A stretch of 64,000 nt of DNA, from positions 1 to 64,000 of the forward strand of contig CALUIR010000010.1 of assembly GCA_944320785.1 (NCBI GenBank), written 5' to 3'. Of the stretch, positions 17,069 through 25,029 are shown piece after piece. Under the pieces are notes generated by a model. It saw only the letters and a list, made by a program, of their open reading frames with translations. It was not told where the DNA came from and ran no database searches. The stretch comes from an uncultured Bacteroidaceae bacterium (lineage in GTDB: Bacteria; Bacteroidota; Bacteroidia; Bacteroidales; Bacteroidaceae). Every line of letters begins with the position of its first letter. Positions within the stretch are counted from its first letter, which is position 1. Both the position numbers and the translations under genes were made by a program.

Positions 17069-17076
17069 CAAAGTTA
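17069..17076 (-). promoter_or_regulatory. -7 promoter box TAACTTTG for the MORN gene
   Basis: Minus-strand TAACTTTG immediately upstream of the terminator hairpin, 45 bases before the ATG at 17024. Confidence 0.5.
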
Positions 17077-17105
17077 ATGCTTCCACCGCAAAGAATGGGG
17101 CAGCA

Positions 17106-18422
17106 TTAGTGTTTGTTAGTGTTTTTTTTGCCCACGATAACTTTCACCAACTCTTCCGTACGGAGGTATTCGTTGGCCAGACGATGCATATCCTCCGCTG
17201 TGACACCTTGCACGGCCTCCAATGCCCTTCGGTAGTAGTCGTCATCCAAATGATTCGTCTCGATAAAACTCCATGCATCCGCCAAAGAAAAAGGCCCTTC
17301 AAAGCTGCGGCACATCTGTCCTAACATGTAGTTGCGCACCATGGAAAGCTCTAGTTCCGCCACCGGCTCGTCTTTCAAGCGTTGCATTTCGCGGGCAATC
17401 TCACGGGTGATGCAGCCAGTGTATTGCGCATCGGCCTCTGTAGCAATGGCCAGCACGCCTGCGCCTGGATAAAACAGCAATGCAGCGGATATGCCGTAAG
17501 TGTACCCCTTGTCTTCGCGGATATTCGACATCAGACGGCTCCCGAAATAGCCGCCGAACAGAGTGATCAGCACACGGAGCTTCAAACAGTCAGGATGCTT
17601 CTGGTCAATGGCCAAGTAACCGTAACGCAAAGAATTCTGCATGGATTCGCTGCGCGCCACGAACAATTCCCTTTCCTTGCAAGTCGGGATGGGGTAGTGA
17701 ATAAATTCCGTCCGCAAGCGCGACTTGCCCCAAAGCCCGGTTCCAAAGACACGCTCCGTCTCCCGCAAGATATCGTCCGTCACCCTCCCGGAAAGATACA
17801 GGGAACTGTTGGCCGAACAGTAAAAAGTGTCATGGAAAGTCTGGAGCTTATCGGGCGTGACGGCATTATAATCGTCCAATGCCACCGTCCTGCCACGCGG
17901 ATGCCCATTGCCGAACAGAGAAAGGCAAAAATACTTCTGCGCTACAAAATCCCCTTTCCGGCTGTTCACTAAATATTGCTGGCGGTTCGCACTCAAGATA
18001 ACCTGCAATTCCCGTTCCGGGAATGCCGGTTCCTTCACCATGGATTCCACCACCTGCAGCACCTGCGGGAAATATTTATTGAGGGAATACACGGTCAGGA
18101 AAGAATATTCCATTCCCGATGACAGTTCGAGCCATGCACCATAATAATCCAGCTTCTCCGCTATCTGCGCCGATGTATAAGAACGGGTTCCCTCTCGGAG
18201 CATGCGGTTGGTCATCACGGCCTGCAACGGGAAAGACTGTTGATAACGCCCGCCCCGGACGAGGATATCCAACCGGACAACTTCTTCCCTGCCTGCACGG
18301 ATTACGTTCAACATGACGCCGTTCGGCATTTCCCTCCGTTCCGGTTTCAGCAATTCAATATGCTCCAATGATTGTATCTTTGGCTGCCGGGCGCGGTCAA
18401 GCATGATTCCTGTCGATTTCAT
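17106..18422 (-). CDS. M16 (insulinase) family protein lacking the zinc motif
   Basis: A 438-residue protein with two M16-type halves (C-terminal half includes GGYFGSRLMSNIREDKGYTYGI, the classic R/Y motif). In the N-terminal half, where active M16 peptidases have HxxEH in AHFLEHMLFKGT, this one reads AVMTNRMLREGT, so both histidines and the glutamate are absent. It therefore looks like the inactive partner subunit of a heterodimeric M16 peptidase; an active partner is not adjacent. No signal peptide is evident. The start at 18422 (MKSTGIMLDRAR) is chosen because the upstream Met at 18446 lies in the promoter box. Confidence 0.85.
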   Translation of the reverse strand: MKSTGIMLDRARQPKIQSLEHIELLKPERREMPNGVMLNVIRAGREEVVRLDILVRGGRYQQSFPLQAVMTNRMLREGTRSYTSAQIAEKLDYYGAWLELSSGMEYSFLTVYSLNKYFPQVLQVVESMVKEPAFPERELQVILSANRQQYLVNSRKGDFVAQKYFCLSLFGNGHPRGRTVALDDYNAVTPDKLQTFHDTFYCSANSSLYLSGRVTDDILRETERVFGTGLWGKSRLRTEFIHYPIPTCKERELFVARSESMQNSLRYGYLAIDQKHPDCLKLRVLITLFGGYFGSRLMSNIREDKGYTYGISAALLFYPGAGVLAIATEADAQYTGCITREIAREMQRLKDEPVAELELSMVRNYMLGQMCRSFEGPFSLADAWSFIETNHLDDDYYRRALEAVQGVTAEDMHRLANEYLRTEELVKVIVGKKNTNKH

Positions 18423-18443
18423 TGCATTCCTGTAAAAGACGCG

Positions 18444-18451
18444 CAAATGTA
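18444..18451 (-). promoter_or_regulatory. -7 promoter box TACATTTG for the M16 gene
   Basis: Minus-strand TACATTTG, 22 bases upstream of the chosen ATG. Confidence 0.6.
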
Positions 18452-18509
18452 TAACAAAGATTTGGTATTCCTCCCCAAAACATGCATATTTGCAAACAAA
18501 TTAAGATGA

Positions 18510-18887
18510 ATGGACACGCACGCCTGTTTCCTATGCATGGGTTCCAACACAAAGCCTGCCCGAAACCTGCAAATGGCCCGCAAAAGCCTGCAACGTTTCT
18601 TCCCGGACATCCGTTTCGGCAAGGAAATGCGGACAGAAGCGCACGCTTTCCGCCATAACCTCACGCCATTCCTGAACCAAACAGGATACTTTCACACCTC
18701 CATGTCCAAAGAAGAAGTGACAGCCATCTGCAAGCAAATAGAGCGACAGGCAGGGCGTACCCAAGAAGACAAAGCCAATGAAATTGTCAAGTTGGACATT
18801 GACCTGTTGCAATATGACCACCTTGCTTTGAAACCCAAAGACATGGAACTGCCTTACGTGAAACGCCAGCTTTCTATTCAAAGATAG
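18510..18887 (+). CDS. short HPPK (FolK)-like protein
   Basis: A 125-residue protein resembling 6-hydroxymethyl-7,8-dihydropterin pyrophosphokinase. It begins with CFLCMGSN, the family's GSN substrate loop, and has VKLDIDLLQYD near residue 95, resembling the R-x-LDIDLL-x-Y/F metal-binding motif. Typical HPPK is about 160 residues, and the central loop region is shortened, so activity is uncertain. It could be a reduced family member rather than the folate enzyme. It is divergent from the M16 gene; a promoter-like CATATTTG precedes it. Its 3' end overlaps that of the PBP gene by 14 bp. Confidence 0.6.
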   Translation: MDTHACFLCMGSNTKPARNLQMARKSLQRFFPDIRFGKEMRTEAHAFRHNLTPFLNQTGYFHTSMSKEEVTAICKQIERQAGRTQEDKANEIVKLDIDLLQYDHLALKPKDMELPYVKRQLSIQR

Positions 18888-21192
18888 CATCCAACCCTTC
18901 ACTGTCGTCTATCTGCTCCAACAGCGTATCCTTGCAAGGGTCATATTCCTCCGGGAACACAAAGACCTCCTCTTCGGAATACCCCAACGATTCATCAGCA
19001 AGCACCTGCTTCATGTAATTCACCCAAATGGGGAGCGCCATGCTGGCTCCCTGCCCGTTCAGCATCGTGTCGAAATGGATGTCGCGCTCCTCGCCGCCCA
19101 CCCAGCAGCCGGAGACTAATGACGGCGTGAATCCCATGAACCATCCATCAGAATTACGGTTGGTTGTCCCAGTCTTTCCCCCCATGTCTGCCTGGATGCC
19201 CAAACGGCGCACGCGTCCTGCCGTCCCTTCATTGACCACAGCCCTCAGCATGACCAGCATCTTGTAAGCACTTTCTTCGCTAATCACTTCGTTGATTTGC
19301 GGTGAGAAGGTAGCAATCACATTCCCTTCATTATCCTCTATGCGTGTCACAAACATGGGTGCCGTCCGTATCCCCTTATTGGCAAAAGCCGTATAGGCAC
19401 TGACCATCTCCCCGACGGAAATTTCGCATGGCCCCAAACAGAGCGACACAGTGGGCTGTATGTCCTGATTCAACACGCCGAACGAATGAATCAGCCTTAC
19501 CAGCGCATACGGGTCCAACTTGCTCATCAAATAGGCTGTCACCCAGTTGTCTGAATTGGCCAACCCCCATTTCAGCGTCACCATTTCCCCGTAACGTTTC
19601 TTGTTGGCATTGCGCGGCGACCATGGAATGCCGTTGGCATCCAACAAGGTCTGCTCCACATGGCGGGTCTCATCACAAGGCGAGAAACCGTTTTCCATGG
19701 CCAAAGTATAAACAAAAGGCTTCACCGTCGATCCAACCTGCCTGCGTCCCATCATGGCCATGTCGTATTGGAAATAGCGATATTCAGGGCCTCCCACATA
19801 AGCTTTCACCGCACCCGTCAGAGGTTCCATCGACATGAAACCGGCACGCAGGAAATGCTTGTAATAACGGATGGAATCAAGCGGCGACAGGATGGTGTCC
19901 TTTTCTCCTTCCCAAGTGAACACCGACATCTCATGCGGCACGTCAAACGAACGGCGGATTTCCTCGTCCGAACAGCCGCTTGCCTTCATCAGACGGTAGC
20001 GGTCGGTCTGCCGCATAGCTCGCCACAAGATGTCCGACACTTGCTCCTGCGTGAGCATGCTGGTGTAAGGGGCATTCTTCCTCCCTTTTTTCTCTTTGAA
20101 GAAACGGGGTTGCAGCACCTCGCTCAAGTGCTGGCGCACCGCATCTTCCGCATATTTCTGCATGCGCGAATCGATGGTGGTGTAAATCTTCAGCCCGTCC
20201 GTGTAAATATTATAGTTGCTCCCGTCTTTCTTCTTGTTCTTGGCACACCATCCGAACAGCGGATTGTTTTCCCACGCCAACGAATCTTCATAATATTGCT
20301 GCATCTGCCATCCCCGGTACTTGCTTTTCTCCGGCTTTTTTGCCGTCATCACACCTCTCAGGTATTCCCGGAAATAAGTGGCCAAGCCCTCTTTATGGTC
20401 CACCTTTTTATAATGCAGCGTCAACGGGAGCTGCTGCAAGGAATCGCATTCTTCCGCAGTGATGTAGCCGGCCTTTCGCATCTGCTCCAGCACCACATTC
20501 CGGCGCCCGCGCGTCCGCTCATTGAAGCGCACGGGATTATACAAGGAAGGATTTTTGCACATGCCTACCAATGTGGCTGCTTCCTCTACGGCCAGATTGC
20601 GAGGCTCTTTTGAGAAATAAGTGTTGGAAGCCGTCTTGATGCCCACGGCATTGTTCAGGAAGTCGAACTTGTTCAGGTACATGGTCAGGATTTCTTCCTT
20701 CGTGTAATAACGTTCCAAACGAACGGCAATGACCCATTCTATCGGCTTCTGGAACAAACGCTCCAGCACATTCTCCGCGCTGGGCGAATACAATTGCTTG
20801 GATAGCTGTTGGGTGATGGTGCTGCCTCCACCGGCATTTTTCTGCATCAACAGCCCGCGTTTCACGATAGCCCTGAACAAAGCTTTCGCGTCGATGCCTG
20901 AGTGTTCGGCAAAACGGATGTCCTCTGTCGCAATCAATGCGTTGACCAGATTGGGCGACAAATCATCGTATCCGACATAGACACGGTTCTCTTTGCTCAA
21001 CGACCAAGTGCCCAAGACCTTCCCGTCGGCAGAAAGCACTTGGGTCGCAAACTTGTAGTTCGGGTTCTCCAATTCTTCCACAGGGGGCATATAACCAATC
21101 CACCCTTTCGCGATGGCCGTAAACAGGAACACCAATGCCAGCAAGCCCAGAAACAGCAGGCACCAAAGTATATAAATGATTTTTTTCTTCAT
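18874..21192 (-). CDS. class A penicillin-binding protein (PBP1A-type)
   Basis: A 772-residue bifunctional peptidoglycan synthase with one N-terminal membrane anchor (residues ~4-28). The glycosyltransferase (GT51) domain has ATEDIRFAEHSGID, GGGSTITQQL and YTKEEILTMYLNKFDF. The transpeptidase domain has the serine motif GSTVKPF, SDN and KTGTT. It polymerises lipid II and cross-links peptides on the outer face of the inner membrane. It is a single gene with its own promoter at 21212-21219, and overlaps the HPPK-like gene tail-to-tail. mrcA/ponA-type naming would be reasonable, but I leave the symbol open. Confidence 0.95.
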   Translation of the reverse strand: MKKKIIYILWCLLFLGLLALVFLFTAIAKGWIGYMPPVEELENPNYKFATQVLSADGKVLGTWSLSKENRVYVGYDDLSPNLVNALIATEDIRFAEHSGIDAKALFRAIVKRGLLMQKNAGGGSTITQQLSKQLYSPSAENVLERLFQKPIEWVIAVRLERYYTKEEILTMYLNKFDFLNNAVGIKTASNTYFSKEPRNLAVEEAATLVGMCKNPSLYNPVRFNERTRGRRNVVLEQMRKAGYITAEECDSLQQLPLTLHYKKVDHKEGLATYFREYLRGVMTAKKPEKSKYRGWQMQQYYEDSLAWENNPLFGWCAKNKKKDGSNYNIYTDGLKIYTTIDSRMQKYAEDAVRQHLSEVLQPRFFKEKKGRKNAPYTSMLTQEQVSDILWRAMRQTDRYRLMKASGCSDEEIRRSFDVPHEMSVFTWEGEKDTILSPLDSIRYYKHFLRAGFMSMEPLTGAVKAYVGGPEYRYFQYDMAMMGRRQVGSTVKPFVYTLAMENGFSPCDETRHVEQTLLDANGIPWSPRNANKKRYGEMVTLKWGLANSDNWVTAYLMSKLDPYALVRLIHSFGVLNQDIQPTVSLCLGPCEISVGEMVSAYTAFANKGIRTAPMFVTRIEDNEGNVIATFSPQINEVISEESAYKMLVMLRAVVNEGTAGRVRRLGIQADMGGKTGTTNRNSDGWFMGFTPSLVSGCWVGGEERDIHFDTMLNGQGASMALPIWVNYMKQVLADESLGYSEEEVFVFPEEYDPCKDTLLEQIDDSEGLDAIFE

Positions 21193-21211
21193 GGCAAAAA
21201 CAATTCAGTCG

Positions 21212-21219
21212 CAAAAATA
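21212..21219 (-). promoter_or_regulatory. -7 promoter box TATTTTTG for the PBP gene
   Basis: Minus-strand TATTTTTG, 20 bases upstream of the ATG at 21192. Confidence 0.55.
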
Positions 21220-21263
21220 GAACAATTCTTCCAAACCCATGTGGCCGTTTAATCTTTTTTTCA

Positions 21264-21271
21264 TACCTTTA
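21264..21271 (+). promoter_or_regulatory. promoter-like TACCTTTA upstream of pyrB
   Basis: One mismatch from TAnnTTTG, 42 bases before the pyrB ATG. Confidence 0.4.
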
Positions 21272-21312
21272 CCGTCACATATCGCATGAATGCATAACAA
21301 CTTATTAACAAG

Positions 21313-22239
21313 ATGGAAAACAGAAGTTTAGTAACTATTGCCAATTTATCCAAGGAACGCATCCTCTACCTGCTGGAGATGGCGAAGCAGTTTGAAAAGA
21401 ATCCCAACCGCAAGATATTGGACGGGAAAATTGTCGCTACCTTGTTCTTCGAGCCATCCACCCGGACACGTTTGAGCTTTGAAACGGCAGCCAACCGCCT
21501 CGGCGCACGGGTCATCGGTTTCACAGACCCGAAAGTCACCAGCTCTTCCAAAGGAGAAACCCTGAAAGACACCATCATGATGGTGAGCAACTATGCCGAC
21601 ATCATCGTGATGCGCCACTATCTGGAGGGCGCTGCGCGCTATGCCAGCGAAATAGCCCCTGTGCCTGTCATCAATGCAGGAGACGGCGCCAACCAGCATC
21701 CTTCGCAAACCATGCTCGACCTCTATTCCATCCAGAAAACGCAAGGCACCTTGGAAAACCTGAAAATCTGCCTTGTCGGCGACTTGAAATACGGGCGCAC
21801 GGTGCATTCCTTGCTGATGGCCATGCGGCATTTCAATCCCACTTTCCGTTTCATCGCGCCCGAAGAACTGAGGATGCCCGCCGAATACAAGCTGTATTGC
21901 AACGAAAACCGCATCAAATACGAGGAGCATACGGACTTCACGGAAGACACCATCGCCGAAGCCGACATCCTCTACATGACCCGCGTGCAAAGGGAACGCT
22001 TCACCGACCTGATGGAATACGAGCGTGTGAAGAATGTCTATATATTGCGGAACAAGATGTTGGAAAAGACGCGCCCCAACCTGCGAATCCTGCACCCGCT
22101 GCCGCGTGTCAACGAAATCAGCTACGACGTGGACAACAACCCGAAAGCCTATTATTTCGAGCAGGCGCACAACGGGCTGTTTGCCCGGCAGGCCATTATC
22201 TGCGATGCATTGGGAATCACATTGGACGAAATCAAATAA
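21313..22239 (+). CDS. pyrB: aspartate carbamoyltransferase catalytic subunit
   Basis: A 308-residue cytoplasmic enzyme that makes N-carbamoyl-L-aspartate from carbamoyl phosphate and aspartate, the first committed step of pyrimidine synthesis. Hallmarks are the carbamoyl-phosphate motif [11 protein letters not shown] near residue 53, the mobile loop [20 protein letters not shown], and HPLPRVNEI. It is followed 11 bases later by pyrI, so the two form the E. coli-type holoenzyme operon. Confidence 0.97.
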   Translation: MENRSLVTIANLSKERILYLLEMAKQFEKNPNRKILDGKIVATLFFEPSTRTRLSFETAANRLGARVIGFTDPKVTSSSKGETLKDTIMMVSNYADIIVMRHYLEGAARYASEIAPVPVINAGDGANQHPSQTMLDLYSIQKTQGTLENLKICLVGDLKYGRTVHSLLMAMRHFNPTFRFIAPEELRMPAEYKLYCNENRIKYEEHTDFTEDTIAEADILYMTRVQRERFTDLMEYERVKNVYILRNKMLEKTRPNLRILHPLPRVNEISYDVDNNPKAYYFEQAHNGLFARQAIICDALGITLDEIK

Positions 22240-22250
22240 ACTTATAAGCC

Positions 22251-22712
22251 ATGAGCGAAAACAAACAAGAATTGCAGGTAGCCGCTTTAAGGAACGGCAC
22301 TGTCATCGACCATATACCGTGTGAAAAATTGTTCACCGTCGTGTCCCTGCTGAAATTGGACCAGATGGACTCGAACATCACCATCGGGTTCAACCTGAAA
22401 AGCAAGAAATTAGGCAAGAAAGGCATCATCAAGATTGCCGACAAGTTTTTCGACGACGAGGAAATCAACCGCATCTCCGTGGTGGCTCCCCACGTGAAGC
22501 TCAACATCATCCGCGATTATGAGGTGGCAGAGAAGAAGGAAGTGCAAATGCCGGACGAACTGCGGGACATCGTAAAGTGCGCCAACCCGAAATGCATCAC
22601 CAACAACGAGCCGATGCCCACCCTTTTCCATGTCATCGACAAAGAGAACTGCGTGATCCGCTGCCACTATTGCGAGAAGGAACAGAAACGGGAAGACATC
22701 ACCCTGCTTTGA
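22251..22712 (+). CDS. pyrI: aspartate carbamoyltransferase regulatory subunit
   Basis: A 153-residue subunit that binds CTP/ATP and gives allosteric control to PyrB. The N-terminal nucleotide-binding domain ([21 protein letters not shown]) is followed by a zinc domain with four cysteines, CANPKC and CHYC, spaced as in the family. The second gene of the pyr operon. Confidence 0.97.
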   Translation: MSENKQELQVAALRNGTVIDHIPCEKLFTVVSLLKLDQMDSNITIGFNLKSKKLGKKGIIKIADKFFDDEEINRISVVAPHVKLNIIRDYEVAEKKEVQMPDELRDIVKCANPKCITNNEPMPTLFHVIDKENCVIRCHYCEKEQKREDITLL

Positions 22713-22729
22713 CCAAAGCCATCGGAACC

Positions 22730-23296
22730 ATGAAACAAGACTGGAAACCCGGCACCATGATTTACCCGCTGCCTGCCGTATTGGTCAGCTGCGGAAGCTG
22801 CGAAGAGGAATACAACATCCTCACCGTGGCATGGACAGGAACCGTTTGCAGCAACCCGCCCATGTGCTACATCTCCGTGCGCCCCGAACGCCATTCCTAC
22901 CCCATCCTGAAAAAAAACATGGAGTTTGTCATCAACCTCACCACCGAAGACATGGCATTCGCCACCGACTGGTGCGGCGTACGCTCCGGGAAGAACTTCA
23001 ACAAGTTCAAAGAGATGGGGCTTACGCCCGGAAAAGCATCCTTCGTGAGCGCCCCCATCATCGAGGAATCGCCGTTGTGCATCGAGTGCCGTGCCAAGGA
23101 AATCATTTCCTTAGGCTCGCACGACATGTTCATCGCCGACGTTCTCAACATCAAAGCCGATGAAAAATACCTTGACGCTGCCACCGGGAAATTCGATTTG
23201 GCTGCAAGCCACCCTTTGGCCTACGTGCATGGCGCATACTATGGCCTGGGCGGCAAGATAGGGAAGTTCGGATGGTCGGTGGAAAAGAAGAAATGA
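22730..23296 (+). CDS. flavin reductase family protein
   Basis: A 188-residue FMN-binding split-barrel protein (flavin reductase-like/flavoredoxin family). Typical segments are PAVLVSC, NILTVAWTGTVCSNPPMCYISVRPERHSYPIL and EFVINL. Members bind FMN and pass electrons from NAD(P)H or another donor; the partner is unknown. The chosen ATG at 22730 follows the pyrI stop by 17 bases; an ORF extension inside pyrI is rejected. It is probably co-transcribed with pyrBI. Confidence 0.85.
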   Translation: MKQDWKPGTMIYPLPAVLVSCGSCEEEYNILTVAWTGTVCSNPPMCYISVRPERHSYPILKKNMEFVINLTTEDMAFATDWCGVRSGKNFNKFKEMGLTPGKASFVSAPIIEESPLCIECRAKEIISLGSHDMFIADVLNIKADEKYLDAATGKFDLAASHPLAYVHGAYYGLGGKIGKFGWSVEKKK

Positions 23297-23300
23297 TGCC

Positions 23301-24020
23301 ATGAGACAGATGCTCCCCCTTTTGCTCTTGCTGTTGCTTTCCTGCCCCATCCGAGCGCAGGAGGGCAACGAAACGTTTTCAAACAAACGCATCAACTTCG
23401 GCATAAAGGGAGGGTTCAACTCATCCATCTATTTCATTGACCACTTCCAAATAGGAGACATGCCGGCCCGCAGCATGCAGAACAATTACAAGGTGGGCTA
23501 CGTGGCGTCCGCTTTCATGCGGGTGAACTTCAAGCGGCATTTCCTTCAGCCGGAACTGAGCTACAGTGTCAGCAAGAGTGAAATCACCTTCGACCGCAAC
23601 ACTTCGGGAAGCGCCGATGCAGAACCCATCTATGCAGGCATCGATGCCACCATCCGCACCATCGACCTCCCGGTGGCCTACGGGTACAACTTCATCCAGT
23701 CGCCTCCCTACGAGATGTATTTCTTCGCAGGCCCCCGCTTCAAGTATGTCTGGAAGCAGAAAAGCAGGATGCGGTTCTTCAACTTCGGCGAAGGCGAAGT
23801 CACGGAAAGGCTTCATCCCTTCAACGTCAGCGCGGTGTTCGGCATAGGCGTGCGCATCTCCCGCATCCTTTTCGACTTCCAATACGACATCGGCATCTTC
23901 AACATCTCCAAGAATGCCACCTACAGGGCCATCGATGATGCGGGCAATGCCGAAACCGTCCCCATGGCTTTCCGCCGGCGCAACAGCCTGCTCAGCTTCT
24001 CCTTGGGGGCAATCTTCTGA
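23301..24020 (+). CDS. PorT-like outer membrane beta-barrel protein
   Basis: A 239-residue protein with a signal peptide (ending SCPIRAQ) and alternating beta strands (FGIKGGFNSSIYF, FLQPELSYSV, LPVAYGYNF, FAGPRFKYVW, LLSFSLGAIF), the pattern of the PorT family of small outer-membrane barrels in Bacteroidota. In Porphyromonas PorT belongs to the type IX secretion system, but most Bacteroidales homologues are of unknown role. It starts 4 bases after the flavin reductase stop and is the last gene of the pyr operon. Confidence 0.8.
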   Translation: MRQMLPLLLLLLLSCPIRAQEGNETFSNKRINFGIKGGFNSSIYFIDHFQIGDMPARSMQNNYKVGYVASAFMRVNFKRHFLQPELSYSVSKSEITFDRNTSGSADAEPIYAGIDATIRTIDLPVAYGYNFIQSPPYEMYFFAGPRFKYVWKQKSRMRFFNFGEGEVTERLHPFNVSAVFGIGVRISRILFDFQYDIGIFNISKNATYRAIDDAGNAETVPMAFRRRNSLLSFSLGAIF

Positions 24021-24030
24021 AACTGTCCCA

Positions 24031-24090
24031 AAGGTTTTGCATGAAACCTTGGAAAGTTTTACGAAAAGCTTTAGAAGGTTTTGCGAAACT
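24031..24090. repeat. three tandem ~22-bp palindromic units (AAGGTTT family)
   Basis: AAGGTTT-TGCATG-AAACCTT at 24031-24050 is followed by AAAGTTTTACGAAAAGCTTT and AAGGTTTTGCGAAACT at ~22-bp steps. Together with the stem-loop at 24133-24167 and the promoter at 24311 it accounts for the 316-bp gap 24021-24336; the remainder shows nothing I recognise. Confidence 0.6.
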
Positions 24091-24132
24091 CCCCTGCGGG
24101 GAACCGAAAACATTTCCCAATAAAATCTCCGG

Positions 24133-24167
24133 TTTTTCAGGAAAAATCCAAGATTTTACCTGAAAAA
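24133..24167 (+). terminator. stem-loop terminator of the pyr operon
   Basis: TTTTTCAGG-a-AAAATC-caa-GATTTT-a-CCTGAAAAA forms a 15-bp stem with one A-A mismatch and a 3-base loop, 113 bases after the PorT stop. Confidence 0.55.
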
Positions 24168-24310
24168 TGAACGCGCTTTCCCCATAAAGCGCAGGCAGGC
24201 GTCATGGGAAAGGAAATGCCCTGCCCGGATTTGTCACAACTTCGTAACAACACCAAGCCCGTACCTCACAAAATATAGGTCCCAAGCATTGGACATTTGA
24301 GAAAAAACAT

Positions 24311-24318
24311 TAATTTTG
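24311..24318 (+). promoter_or_regulatory. -7 promoter box TAATTTTG for the two-component operon
   Basis: Exact TAnnTTTG box 18 bases before the response regulator ATG. Confidence 0.6.
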
Positions 24319-24336
24319 TAACATAAATGAATAATT

Positions 24337-25026
24337 ATGAATGATTACCGGATTTTAGTCGTCGATGACGAAGACGACTTGTGCGAGATTTTGAAGTTCA
24401 ATCTGGAGAACGAAGGATATTGGGTGGATACCGCCAACTCTGCTGAAGAAGCGCTGAAGTTAGACCTGAAAACCTACGATTTGCTGCTGCTCGATGTCAT
24501 GATGGGCGAGATATCCGGGTTCAAAATGGCGAGCCTGTTGAAGAAAAGCAAACAGACGGCCAACATTCCCATCATATTCATCACGGCCAAAGACACGGAA
24601 AACGACACGATGACGGGATTCAACCTCGGTGCCGACGATTACATCTCGAAGCCTTTTTCCTTGCGTGAGGTCATCGCAAGGGTAAAAGCAGTGCTGCGCC
24701 GCACAGCCGGCAAACAGCCCGACCGGCAACTGGAGCAAATCGGCTACAAAAGCTTGGTGCTGAACATGCCGAAAAAGAAAGTGAGTATCGACGACGAAGA
24801 AGTGCCGCTCACCAAAAAGGAATTTGAAATCCTCTCCCTGCTCCTCCAGAACAAAGGAAGGGTGTTCTCGCGCGAAGACATCCTGTCGAAAGTATGGAGC
24901 GACGAAGTGTATGTGCTGGACCGCACCATCGACGTGAACATCACCCGCCTGAGGAAGAAAATCGGCGCATACGGGAAATGCATCGTCACCCGCTTGGGCT
25001 ACGGATATTGCTTTGAAGCCGACTGA
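24337..25026 (+). CDS. OmpR/PhoB-family response regulator (RprY-like)
   Basis: A 229-residue regulator. The receiver domain (1-120) has the acidic pair DD at 10-11, the phospho-acceptor Asp53 in LLLLDVMM and Lys105 in ISKPFS. The C-terminal winged helix (from ~135) has the OmpR pattern PLTKKEFEILSLLLQNKGRVFSR and RTIDVNITRLRKKIG. It resembles the Bacteroides RprY regulator. Three bases separate its stop from the histidine kinase, forming a kinase-regulator pair. Target genes cannot be read from the window. Confidence 0.93.
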   Translation: MNDYRILVVDDEDDLCEILKFNLENEGYWVDTANSAEEALKLDLKTYDLLLLDVMMGEISGFKMASLLKKSKQTANIPIIFITAKDTENDTMTGFNLGADDYISKPFSLREVIARVKAVLRRTAGKQPDRQLEQIGYKSLVLNMPKKKVSIDDEEVPLTKKEFEILSLLLQNKGRVFSREDILSKVWSDEVYVLDRTIDVNITRLRKKIGAYGKCIVTRLGYGYCFEAD

Positions 25027-25029
25027 CGC

